Shown: in pieces, positions 37,031 to 47,742 of the stretch
Layout: each line of letters opens with the position of its first letter
Position numbering within the stretch: the stretch's first letter is position 1
Source: Acanthopleura granulata
Lineage: Eukaryota > Mollusca > Polyplacophora > Chitonida > Chitonidae
NCBI GenBank assembly: GCA_016165875.1
Contig: JABBOT010000080.1
Coordinates: 35,044,364-35,108,363 of the forward strand
Length of the DNA stretch: 64,000 nt
Direction of reading: 5' to 3'
The notes under the pieces: generated by a model
Seen by the model: only the letters and a program-made list of their open reading frames with translations
Told to the model about the DNA's origin: nothing
Database searches by the model: none
Translations under genes and position numbers: made by a program

Positions 37031-38084
37031 CAATCGCATTGTAAGGCTAGGTGGTCTTCCACACAAACTCACTACACCAGCCAAAGATCTGGACGGAATT
37101 GATAGCTGGTCAAAGAGGAAGTATGCACGAAGGGGACAATTACGGGACAGTTGCTTTTAAAACTCCTATTTTGCAACAGTCTCCAAGGCTCTGTCATTGT
37201 TAAGTACATGCACTATTATCGTTCTGACAGTGCAAATTATGGAATCATACCTGCCAATCCCATATTATGTCAGATGGTGGATCTCACATAAAGCAAGGTC
37301 ATTTCATGATCCAGATATGTCACAAAGAAGAAGAATTGTACTTTTGCAAATTTCTACGAAGCTCATTAAGGATTGCTTTTTATGATAATGCCAAAGACGA
37401 TTTACTTGAGGCAAGTAAAGATGCACTCTGGTTCTTACTTCTGCCTCAGTCATTGTTTCAGTGATTGGAATGTTTAGTGCTGAAGTAAGCATATCTGGAA
37501 TTTGTTAAAACCGTTTTCAAATTGGTACATGTAGGTTTAGTTACCCCGTGAATTTGTTAGCAGAAAGTTCTATCTGAGGTCAATGTGTTACAATAAATCA
37601 GTTTTAGTATGATATAGGCCCTCCAAGACACACCCATACATGGACTCCTTTGGGTATATGTCTAAAAGATCAACATTATTGTTCAACTGCAGAAGGGCAG
37701 ATTAATATAAGTGAAATGATGCCTTTCCGAGAAGTGTAGGGCTATATACTTGGTGTTTATCAGTTAAAATACTCCATCAACTATTCATGGAAACTCGCTA
37801 TTCAAGCTCAGATTGGTGGCGGGAAAGGAAAGCTCCATTAGGCTCAGCCAGGGAACGACAAATCATAAACGAATGAACGAAAAGGTGAAGTAAGAGCAAA
37901 AACGAATGATCGAAAGAATGAATAAATTAATAAATCGCAGACATGTTTATATATTTTTGAATAAGGGCGATTCTTTTTTGTTCACGTCCTCCATGATTGT
38001 AAAAATCTGTGTCCTGGCTACAAAGCGGTGGTGAGATGTTGATGGTAAATACCATTTCTTCACACGCCACACAGGGACTAAGCA

Positions 38085-38385
38085 TCCAAGAGACCTGGTT
38101 CCTTTGCATTGTTTTCGTGTTATTGTGTACAAGTGTTAAATGGGATGACAACACAGCACTTCCAGATCACTGACGTCTAATAAACTGCACTTAACATCAT
38201 TGTAATTTGTTTTACCTTATTCTGCTTTAGCTATGATGCTAGCGGGGAGTAAGTTGTTACGTCTTAAGCACTTACATGAACAGTCAGAATAAAACCTTAA
38301 CTAAGGTAAACTGACAAGATGCCGGGTTTCATCCGTAACGTGTGACCATTTGTCAACTGTCACACTCTCGTCGCTGCTCTGGTTT
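38085..38385. repeat. Dispersed repeat, copy 3
   Basis: Matches the element at 35612-35880 in gene A intron 1 over about 270 bp with many substitutions. Shared blocks are CCTTTGCA(A/T)TGTTTTC, GTAAGTTGTT, CTTACATG, AATAAAACC, GCCGGGTTTC and GTGTGA(T/C)CAT. Confidence 0.6.
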
Positions 38386-38796
38386 TACTCCCTGTGCTAT
38401 AATGTTTTATACTTAACATTGCCATGAAGATTACAATCTTCGCCTTCAATGACTTGAACAGGCCTTTGGATAATTCCCCAGTTATTTAACGTAATCTACT
38501 AGCCTATAAATTATTTTATGTAATGTATAAAGCTCAAGAAATGATTTTTCCTATGTAGATCTAGACTTTCATCTAAGATAATACTGACACTATACACATT
38601 GTGCAAGTGCGAGACTTGTTCCCTTACTACTGTTATTTAAAACCCGTGCTTTTATGTTCCACAGTTTTGAAAATAAGATTTTTTCTCTAAATCTGTGATC
38701 GTATGTGTATGAGATTGTTCTGAAGCCATAATGGTAATTATAGGGCATTGAAATTCCACACTGTAAAAGTACAGCCCCCTAAGAGTGTTGCAGACA

Positions 38797-39105
38797 TGTC
38801 CCATCAGATACGTATGGGACAGATCCGGTGAGACATCCGACGAGATACCGAGATACCATATCCGGTGTCATACCAAGAACATATCGGGCATGATATGATG
38901 ATCATGTCGGATGTGATAGCAGGAACGCATGGGGGAAAAACCATGATCCTAACCGATGAGATACCACGAACGAATCAGAAGTGATACTAAGGTGATATGT
39001 CAAGAATATATCAGATGAGATACTAAGATACCAAGACCATGCTCGGTGACATATTAGAACATATCCGATGAGATGCAAAAAACACATCCATTAAGATACC
39101 AAAAA
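38797..39105. repeat. Degenerate tandem array, 'GAGATACCAAGAACATATC' motif
   Basis: About ten or more imperfect units of roughly 22-30 bp built from CATATCGGATGAGATACCAA. It lies in the A-B spacer. Confidence 0.75.
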
Positions 39106-39559
39106 CATATATATAAAAACTGGAAACGTACACTGCGTTATTTGTCTTATACATTGACATGGATTATGTTAATAACCGCTGGTTTTAAATGATGTTCCTA
39201 AATCATTTGCCAAAAATCGACGGTTTTAATCCAGGCACTCCGGTTTGATCCAGCCAAAAACCTGACTAACGTCGAATAAGTGAAATAATATTAAGGCGTC
39301 AAGCCATTATTATGAGGAGAAATAAATATAAAAGTACGTTCTTGAAATCATTCAAAACCTTCAAATAGTTTATCATGTTCCTGATTATGGCAGTGTGAAC
39401 GCAATGCAAAGTTACGTTAGGTTCCTTATCCTAAATAGGCGGTGTTGGTTCACGCAATTACGACAAACACAAATACATTATAGTCAATTTATTTTCATGT
39501 GATTCCACTTAATTTCTTGAAATTTCTTTGTCTGTTATGTGTAACGAAACCTTGCCGTG

Positions 39560-40215
39560 CGTTGTGCCTGTGTCATCATAGTTCACATTACCATTAGTTC
39601 CGTTAGCACGAATACGTGAACACCGTGACAAAATTCGCTAAAATCCCACATCGTCAGAAAAATCGCAAGTGACAACCTTTACACAGACCGGTGTTACCTC
39701 CGTCAATAGTTATTGTCTGCAAAATTGTCCTTTAGTTTGTAACTATGTCCACATTGCTGCAATGTCTGTTCTGTAAATCCATAAAGTTAGAGAATCCATA
39801 ATACCACATAGTTTGTGAGTAAGTCACTACTGATCAGACAGTTCGTTAGTATATATGCCTAATAGCTTCAATCTATTATGGTCTTTAATAGTAAGTTAGT
39901 TCTGTCAAATGTCAGTATATCCACAGTCCATGGATACGTCCCCATTGTCACGAAGTCCGCCAGCAGGTCATTATATCATCACGAAATCCGTTGTTACTCC
40001 CTGTCTGCATAACAGAGTTCGTTAGTATGTCAAGAAAGACGCACTGTGTTGATCCGTCCGCATTACCACACAATCAATATCGTCAGATAGTGTATATCCG
40101 TTAGTATTTATTTCCGTTACTTGGTCCGTTATGTCCGTTAGCATGTCCATACCGTCACGTAATACATCTATACACCACAGATGTCATGACGTCCGCTAGT
40201 ACGTCCATATGGTCA
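39560..40215. repeat. Degenerate tandem array running into the gene B stop codon
   Basis: Units contain GTCCGTTAGTATGTCCATA + TTGTCACGAAGTCC with large variation. The right-most unit (about 40190-40215) is also the stop codon and last coding triplets of gene B (minus strand). Confidence 0.6.
40107..40112 (-). terminator. Candidate poly(A) signal for GH16 gene B (AATAAA)
   Basis: AATAAA on the minus strand, about 84 nt downstream of the gene B stop, inside the tandem array. Confidence 0.4.
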
Positions 40216-43200
40216 CGGAGTCGACCTTCATGGCGGCATCATCGCCATGCCAGGTGGACAGCCACTCATTCTTGTGATTCCAGAAATTCTGCATGGCTAC
40301 ACCAGAGCTCATGTGATTGCTCCAGGGTTTCGGGTGAGGGTAATTCCTCACATTGTCCGGGAATATACCCCCTGTGCCGCCTACGGCCACGTTCATCAAG
40401 ACGTAGAACTGAAATATTGCCAGCAAATTACATGGAACTCAAAGATTACTAATATCGCACTTGTTGGATTAAGTGGAAAAACATTCACCATACTAAAATG
40501 ACATAAATATATAAACAGTTAAGCTAGAATAATAAAAGCCATATCGCTAAAATCTGTAACCTTTGTTTATCTGATTGGTGCATATCTCCGCAATATAAAT
40601 ATTTACACCACCACAGTGAGGAAACCAGACGAAATCAGGGGAAGCCGTAGCCCATCGGCAGGGGTCTGATAAACCTTCACAGTTAAAATTACAGATTACA
40701 CAAGAATGCTTAAACCTGCAGGAAATCTTGTACCATAGGCAGGCGTCTTAAAACTACATGTTACGGAAGAGTGCATAAACCCAGAGAAAACCACTGCACA
40801 TCGGAAGGTGTCTGACAAATCTTCACACTTTAAGCTGTAGGTTATACATGGCTGCAGATACATATGGTATATAAACTTCCTATGTGGATACTGGATACGT
40901 AAGTTTCAAGAAATACGTACATCTTGGTTAAAAGGTGCATTATGGGAAGACCCCCATATGTTGTTTCCTGCGACCCCGTAGTGGTGATGCAAGCCGTCCC
41001 CGGGCATTGGAGTACCCAAAATCAAAGTGTTGTCGATGTAAAGGCTTCAAAAGACGCAGAGAATGACTTTAGACCTGGATTTGCCAGATGCTATATGGGT
41101 TGTGTGCAAAATAGATATAAAGGAGCATGACATTTTACGATACAGATTGCTTCATGTGAATTATTTATTTCACTGGATGTTTTAAGGTGTACTCAAGAAT
41201 ATTTCATTTGTACGACAGCTGCCACGATTATGGTTGGATTAAATCGGGCAGAGCCCGGGAGAAATTTACGACCGTCCACAGGTTACTGAAAGACTTTCCC
41301 ACGTGCAGGCTCAGAGGAACATGATACCCCGTACATGGGTGATAGGCTCCTGGGTCATTCCTACCGGCTTGGGCCCTCGATCCGAAAAACTAATAAATAG
41401 GCCTAACTGTCATAAATGTCAAACCTCACAGAACATTGACAGTGGCTTACTTGATATGGGAAGGCGACCAGTCTAGGGTGTATTTATGAAATGTGTCACC
41501 ATATGTTGCGCCATGGAGCCAGCTGAAAAACAAAAGCAATTGTTAGATGGATATTACAGCCTGACTGACGAGAAAATTAGGTCTAACTAAATGGATGACA
41601 TATTTCTTTCTTTATATATTAACTTAAATGACAGGTGTTTGATACGGTAATTAAGAATGTGCTGCTTATATGATGGGCGTCAAGGGTATGGTTAAAAAAA
41701 CTTGGTTGTCCGTACTGAAATTATGGTGCTTAACCAAACCTTTTGATTTAAAGTTTCATCGGAATCGCCAAAGCTGGATTCGAGCTTGTGTTCTCTTTGG
41801 TCAACAATTGATTGTGTACGGACAAAGAAAACTCAAGACGATTAAGCCAGCAAGGAGTCTTGTTAAAGTACGCGTAATTATAATGATAACCATCAAAACA
41901 AAAACTGTCGATAATAAGATATAAGATAACTTGACGGAGTGTTTGTGGGTATTTCTAATATGGCTGGTGTACAATTTTTAACGTATAGGTTTAAACTAGG
42001 AAATCCTTACTGCTGATTTGACAAATGTTTGTGGTGGCTGCGGTCGTTACCAAAGTGCAGGGAAGCTGTGGTTCTTTGTATCCCCAAGCTGCCGTAGTTC
42101 GAGTTCCCTGTAGGACAAAAGACGACCCGAGTATCAGTGTGTGATTTCTTAATTTGAACTGATAAGATATATCAAAATGTCGGAACAAGGTGCCGTTTCC
42201 ATATGCTTTAGAAAACACGTCTTACACATTACATGTAGAGTGTCCTCCTCGGGGTCGGGAGATCCCGGATCAATGCCGGGTCGGGTCATACCAAAGTCGG
42301 GTTGTTGCTGCCTCTCTTGGCGCTCAGCATTGAAAAGTTAGAACAAGGAAACACGGCTGGTAGGCCCAGTGTCAGTATAATGTGATTGGGCGGGGTGTCA
42401 TGGCTTGTGTCTTCGGCATGACGCTCCAGTGACTGCATGGGCTCGTTCTACTACAAGAAGATACAGTATAAATGTACATTCTAGGGACTCCTCGTCGTCA
42501 TATGACTGAAAAAATGAACAGGATGTAAATCCCAAGCGCGCGCACAGCCACACACACACATTATATGACACCCAGTACTATACGGTATCTTCACAGTTAA
42601 ACGTTCAGTCAGATCAGTTGCCTCGGCTAAATCGAAGCTATCGAAGGACAAACAAGAAAAGAAACATGACAGATATGTGATCACAAGCTTCGACACATGC
42701 GCACTTCAAAAATGCATCCGAAAATCAAGAGCTAGAAGAGTACAATCCCAAGCGACAAGACAAACAGCAACAAGAACAAAGACACCCAACTCTGTGGAAG
42801 GGAGAAATGCTTTAACAAGGCCGTTCTCCGACAGATCAGCTAAAACTTTAGTTTCCATGCGGTGTATGATGACTATAAAATACGCTACTTCCCATCATAC
42901 ACTACGTCGCAACTTCACCTAAAAGTTCTACAACATCGATCTACCTGAGTCTTACTGTCATGCCGTTATCACAGAAGAAGTCCTTGGTTTTCATACCCGT
43001 CCCATGTATTACAGGTCTTACATACACATCAAAAATAATCTGTTAATTTTAACAGCGAGTCTGTCGTGTGTTTAATGTATATTTTTGCAATATTTAAGAA
43101 AATAATCTGCTGAATACATTCTAGCATCACTCGAACAACAAATTCCGAAACAAACCATTTTTGAGGAGTACGTCACATGCATGGGGGCTATATTAATTCT

Positions 43201-46200
43201 GTCCTGATTTACTTCTCCGAACTGTCACAGATCAAGAAATTCGGTTTTCTGTTGACTGTACATCGCTTGTATTATCTGCTTTCTGCCTCACATTAAGCAC
43301 AGGACGGCGGCCTTACCCAGGAGTTCCGCCAAATCAATCTCTCCAGATCTAGGCCAACCACCGTAAACGCTGTGCTTCGGCATCAGCCACAAAGCTGGGA
43401 AATCAAAACCAATATTTATTTACTTGCTCACGTATTTTGTTACTCACTTACTTGGTGTTTTACGCGTTACTCGAGAATATTCACAGAAAATAACACAACA
43501 CTAAATTATTACTAGAACGAACGAGAGTATGAAAATCAAAAAATATACACAAACACTGTTAAAAATTATAAATCTTTCTGTATTCTTTAATTTCTCATAC
43601 AAAATAATGTATTCCCAATCAGTCTTGCTTTCGTCTTAGGTCTTAGAGCACAACTACTAGACTAGTTATGTAAAATAATATCACGTTGTTTTTTTAAACC
43701 GACTTGTCAATGTTATAAATACAAGTATATTGACATACCTGGCCACAACCAATCTCCTTTGGGCATCTTTGCCATTATTTCAAGCTTCCCATACTTGAAG
43801 GACACTTTCGAGCGCATATAGCAGGACATAATAGGAGGTATGATCGAATGATCTTTGGGGGCATTTCGGTAGCAGCCATTGTTCCAGGTTGGATTGCAGT
43901 AGCCCCATTGTTCTGAAAAACAAAATAAAATTTAGCTGAAAAATAGCTGAATTTAGCCGTTCTTAAAGCGTCTAAATAAGGGTTCATGAGCATTACCATT
44001 AAACATGGAACTGAAGTAGCCCGACGTTTGTTGAGAAAGGCGATTAAATTAGGCAAGTCATAGTGACCTAATCCAGGGCCTAAATGTTCCAAGTAGGCCC
44101 ATTTTTCTGAAAAAAGAAAATACACAAAAGTACTTACTTTAGTTGTTTTTAAAGCGACTTCATGAAGGGTTAATAGATATTACGGTTAAACGTGGAGCTG
44201 CAGGAGCTCAGAGTTTGCAAGGAAAAGTGATTAAATTAGACAATTAATAAATTTCCAGTTGTGTGGAATATTTAAATTTGTAAATCACTTTTATCCTTTT
44301 TAAACCTTAAATTTTATAGTGGCATTATAAAACAGTGAAATTGAAAGGAAGCCCATATAGACATGCATTTAAGAGACTTACTTTTTACATCCAGTGTGCC
44401 GTGAAAGAGAAAATCCAGTCCAAACCTGTCCGAAGTTAGAGTCTGAAAACAAAAAAAACACCAAAAAAACAAAAACAAAAGAAAACAATTAATAGTGTAT
44501 TACAAAGATCTTGGCCAAGTAATATCAGTTTACAGAAAGACAATACATCACAACAAACTACAATATGCCAGAAATGAAGGGATGGAAGCCACTCTGTGTA
44601 TCTTTTACAGGCCCATACTCGCACTCAGTCTGAATAATGTATAAATTAGTGGTTACCTTTTGTTGACAGACTTACAGGTTTCAAATACATGTGTCCGTTG
44701 CGAGCGAAGCAGTTACGACTTTCCGGTGTGTAGATCTGAAACTCATTGTGCTGCAACAATGAAAAATCATGAAGTTGTTCATACCGTTTTACTTAACCAA
44801 AAGAAAGAGTAGATCCACCTTAATTCTCTTAACTAATTTGAACGTGTATAGATAATTCTGAATGTACAATACAATACAGCACAATGACCCGAAGGACTCC
44901 ACCATTGCAGTCGCTGTGAGTTCAAGTCCATCTCATGCTGGCTTCCTCTCCGGCCGTATGTGGGAAGGTCTGCCAGCAACCTGCTGATGGTCTTGGGTTT
45001 CCTCCAGGTTCTGACCGGTTTCCTCCCACCATAATGCTGACCGCCGTCGTATAAGTGAAATATTTTTGAGTACGGCGTAAAACAACAATCAAATAAATAA
45101 ATAAATAAATACAACAGGTTCAACAGGTAGACATCGTTAACATGGATAAACTGCTGGGAAAAATTAATATACCCACTGGACGACAGTCTGTTACATGTAC
45201 AACGAGATGCAGCTTAAAGTAACTGTGTCATTTTCCTTGCTTTGCTATATAATAATCTATCCGCATATAATGCTAAAATTCAGTTTATGTCAACCTACCC
45301 CACCCTGTGAAGCGCTGGCATCAAGATCCCAGTGGTTCCGGTTTAAGGAATTGAAATCGTCTCGAAAGATTTGGCGTAGACTAGCCCTGGGGACAGGCCC
45401 TGGAGCTAGCACCATTAACTCATCTTCCGCCTTGTCTTCTGTATGATATACATGCAAAGACCTTTAAAATGTTGTCGTGTTAGAGAAATTAAGCTGAATT
45501 AAGACATTCTTGTTTGTCACGTCTTTTCAAGCCTTCGCGAATCCAGATATTTGCATTATCTCATGTTTTTTGCACACTTGACATTATGTCTTGTTTATTT
45601 CTACCTTACCATGTGAGAGCTGGTTTCCAGCTTGCGCAGTGATTGGCATGTTGTCGTTTTGGCTACGAGAAGCTAAGGTTAAAGTAGAATTTGAAAGTGA
45701 AACCTGAATACCCTTCTCCATCTAGAGGTTTCCATCACAAAAGGCACAATATATGCTCTTGCACAGTTTCTTTTCTTTACTTTTTTTTTGGCTCATCATT
45801 GCAAATAAACATAAATGTAAAATGTATAATTTTGCTAAACAGTTGAATTCATACGTCTTTATGAAATCATTTCTTGAACGTCACTCATTGGTCTATACAG
45901 GACACCAGACTGAGACACGTTGATTGATAGGAAACCAGACTCTGACATAGGGAAAATAAGACTGTGACTACTGGACGCAAGGACACGGTCTCCATGTCAG
46001 AAAGTTCATTTTTTCTTGATTTAGGGATTTAAATTTTGTTATTATAGTTGGTTTTCGTGTACGAAATCATATAAATATTTCCAGTTCAACTTTAACAGAA
46101 CTAAAATATAAATATGTGTGTAGAATAACGACATGTATACACCTACCTTCATCTAAAGTGGAATAATCAGAGGTAGCTAACAAAATTTGGCCAGCCACAA

Positions 46201-46225
46201 AGATAGCCAACAAACCAGCTGCCAT
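40196..46225 (-). CDS. GH16 gene B: secreted beta-1,3-glucanase / glucan-binding-like protein
   Basis: Eleven exons (5' to 3', minus): 46147-46225, 45610-45672, 45299-45438, 44676-44750, 44382-44442, 43739-43912, 43317-43394, 42011-42107, 41451-41522, 40921-41044, 40196-40408. They total 1176 nt, 391 aa. The leader [19 protein letters not shown] looks like a signal peptide. Exon 2 (63 nt, phase 1 at both ends) adds a polar linker not found in A or C. The GH16 domain starts near residue 71 (IFRDDF). [11 protein letters not shown] holds E216, D218 and E221, the catalytic triad by family analogy. [17 protein letters not shown] is the conserved C-terminal block. Four mature cysteines lie at 108, 145, 153 and 170. 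Exon 6 has one codon more than in A and C. The stop codon lies in a tandem array. The gene is in tandem with A and divergent from C. Exon 2 is the least certain exon. Confidence 0.85.
40620..40850. repeat. Three-copy tandem repeat in the last intron of gene B
   Basis: About three units of roughly 75-80 bp. Each carries CCCATCGGCAGG(G)GTCTGA, (C)TTCACA(G)TT, ACAGGTTA-like, and GAGTGCATAAACCCAG-like blocks. Diverged. Confidence 0.6.
41158..41385 (-). mobile_element. tRNA-derived SINE, diverged
   Basis: Minus orientation: ATTTATTTCAC tail side, GGTGTACTCAAGAATATTTC, CGGGCAGAGCCCGG, CCGTCCACAGGTTACTG, TCCCACGTGCAG, and the head-side GGCTCCTGGGTCATT. It lies in an intron of gene B. Confidence 0.7.
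42238..42478 (+). mobile_element. Probable SINE of another family
   Basis: GTCGGGAGATCCCGGATCAA resembles a box-B region. Long GC-rich blocks follow (TTGTTGCTGCCTCTC, GGTAGGCCCAGTGTCAG, GGCGGGGTGTCATGG, TCGGCATGACGCTCCAGTG) that look like an organised repeat rather than intron drift. It lies in a gene B intron. The family is not identified with certainty. Confidence 0.45.
43438..43482 (-). mobile_element. SINE 3'-end fragment
   Basis: CTTGGTGTTTTACGCGTTAC and TCGAGAATATTCAC match the reversed 3' end of the main SINE family. It lies in a gene B intron. Confidence 0.55.
43905..44250. repeat. Intronic tandem duplication carrying an exon-edge relic
   Basis: Two units, about 43905-44090 and 44096-44250. 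Both begin (plus strand) with CCCATTGTTCTGAAAAA or CCCATTTTTCTGAAAAA and continue with TTTAGC/TTTAGT, CTTAAAGCG, GGGTT, ATTACCATTAAAC/ATTACGGTTAAAC, GAAAGGCGATTAAATTA/GAAAAGTGATTAAATTA. Unit one includes the true acceptor and first codons of gene B exon 6 (43912). Unit two keeps the acceptor with a decayed copy of the exon start at about 44070-44110. Confidence 0.65.
44872..45111 (+). mobile_element. tRNA-derived SINE with intact body and tail
   Basis: It has GTCGCTGTGAGTTCAAGTCC (box-B-like), CTCATGCTGGCTTCCTCTCC, GAAGGTCTGCCAGCAACCTG, TTTCCTCCCACCATAATGCT and TTTTGAGTACGGCGTAAAAC, then repeated AAAT. The first part of the head is eroded. It lies in an intron of gene B. Confidence 0.85.
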
Positions 46226-46949
46226 GTTGAATGCCTACAGAGGGCAACAGTGTGTCCAATTTAACAGATAAGAACATAAATTACATCGGCAATAGGATAG
46301 TGTGGCAAATCTTGCACCTGTTCTTGTGATGTCAAAATGACTTCCTTTGAAAAAAGGAATCAGGCCTTAACCTTGGTCTGTGGTTTCGGCACAATTTTCC
46401 CCGTCAGGACACATCTGTCACACTGGAAACACGTGTAAAGTTTGCCTTCATATAGATAGACAGGGTGGTATATACCAAATCCTACACAAATCTTCCAGCG
46501 TCAGTTTTTATTCATTCCGTCCTCATTGTGTTAATTTTCTGCCTTATTTAACGTCATTTCCAAGATTTTGCCTTTTCAGATATTTTCGTCAGAGAAAACA
46601 ATTTTTGGTATTGTGAGAAAATTGAATTGTTGAAAAAAAATTAGCATTTTGCTGTATGCTCAATGAGTTTCTTTTCCAGACGTATTTTACCGCATTCTTT
46701 ACATCATTTGATCATTTTTCATAAGTGGGCCTGTGATTTGGTGGATGGAATGCCTGATAGGATGAACATTGGTATAAAATGGCATAAAATCATTATCCGT
46801 CTAGACGTGTTCTCGTAAAAAAACCCAATGTTTGAAACACCTCTCCCTTTCGTCAGTTTAGTTTATTTACATCGCGGTGGCCTGAGGCACAAGAGGATGT
46901 GTACTAAAGTGTTCGATTAAGCAGTACCAAAGTGATTAATTTTCATCCA

Positions 46950-47105
46950 GTTTTCTGTGGACCTGAAGTGTACGTCCACCCACACCCAAATATTCCGTTA
47001 TTCTAAAGTGTACATCCGCTGTCAAATAGGCTGTGGTATGTATCTACCCAAGTATTCTGCGAACCTAAAGTTTAAATCCACACACAAATATTCAGTGAAT
47101 GTAAA
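46950..47105. repeat. Three-copy degenerate tandem repeat
   Basis: Units of about 55-60 bp with CTGTG(G/A)ACCT(G/A)AAGTGTAC, ATCCAC(C/A)CACAC and CAAATATTC. It lies in the B-C intergenic region. Confidence 0.6.
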
Positions 47106-47170
47106 TGGAAATTTTCCTTGGCTAATTAGTTAGGTTTAAAGATCTGTCATACGATCTGTTATATATGTGG

Positions 47171-47742
47171 CCTGTTAGTGCCATTCGAAATTTTGAACAT
47201 TTTCTACTGATTTTCCATGATTCATATATGTTTCCCCTGAAAACTTGTCATTTCCAGAGTGTTGCCAGATGTCTGGAATTGGAAACTGAAACCACATCTG
47301 ACAACACTTTTGACAAAAGACAAATGCTCATGCACGAAAATAAAGTAGGTACCAAATTGCATTATTTTGACCACGTGAAAATTTTTTAGAGATCAATGAC
47401 ATGACGTGATGACACAGTGGTGCGAACGACAGGAGGGTGGTACTAGGCCATGTTACGATGATACGAAAGGATGAGACCATCACACGACGTCATGGCTTCC
47501 CAGATCGATGCTATGTGTCACGTGGGTTTCCACCGCGGTGAAAACTTTTCTCAAACGTTTTTGCCGTTTTTCGAAGTTTTTCGCTGAATTTACCAGTTGT
47601 GTCTAAAATGCTTTTTATTTTGGGCGAATTCAGTTTTGTGCATACAGCGAATCCTTGCTCTAAATGATAACTTTTCAGGAGAAACATATGAATCATGAAA
47701 AATCAGTAGAAAATGTTCAAAATTTCGAATGTCACTGACAGG
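47171..47742. mobile_element. Fold-back (MITE-like) element with ~83-bp terminal inverted repeats
   Basis: The left arm 47171-47254 begins CCTGTTAGTGCCATTCGAAA. The right arm 47661-47742 is its reverse complement with about six mismatches and a 2-bp indel. The 400-bp centre has no coding sequence. The arms end with CCTGT(T/C)AGTG at both element ends. No target-site duplication is certain. Confidence 0.75.

Larger units (their letters stand above)
36356..40195. other. Spacer between GH16 genes A and B
   Basis: About 3.8 kb with no recognised gene. It holds tandem arrays at 36770-37030, 38797-39105 and 39560-40215, and a dispersed repeat at 38085-38385. The gene A promoter should lie in its left part, but no TATA box is convincing. 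Confidence 0.6.

Noticed and set aside
42677..42922. 81-codon basic open frame inside gene B
   Set aside because: Wrong strand for gene B, inside an intron, no motif.
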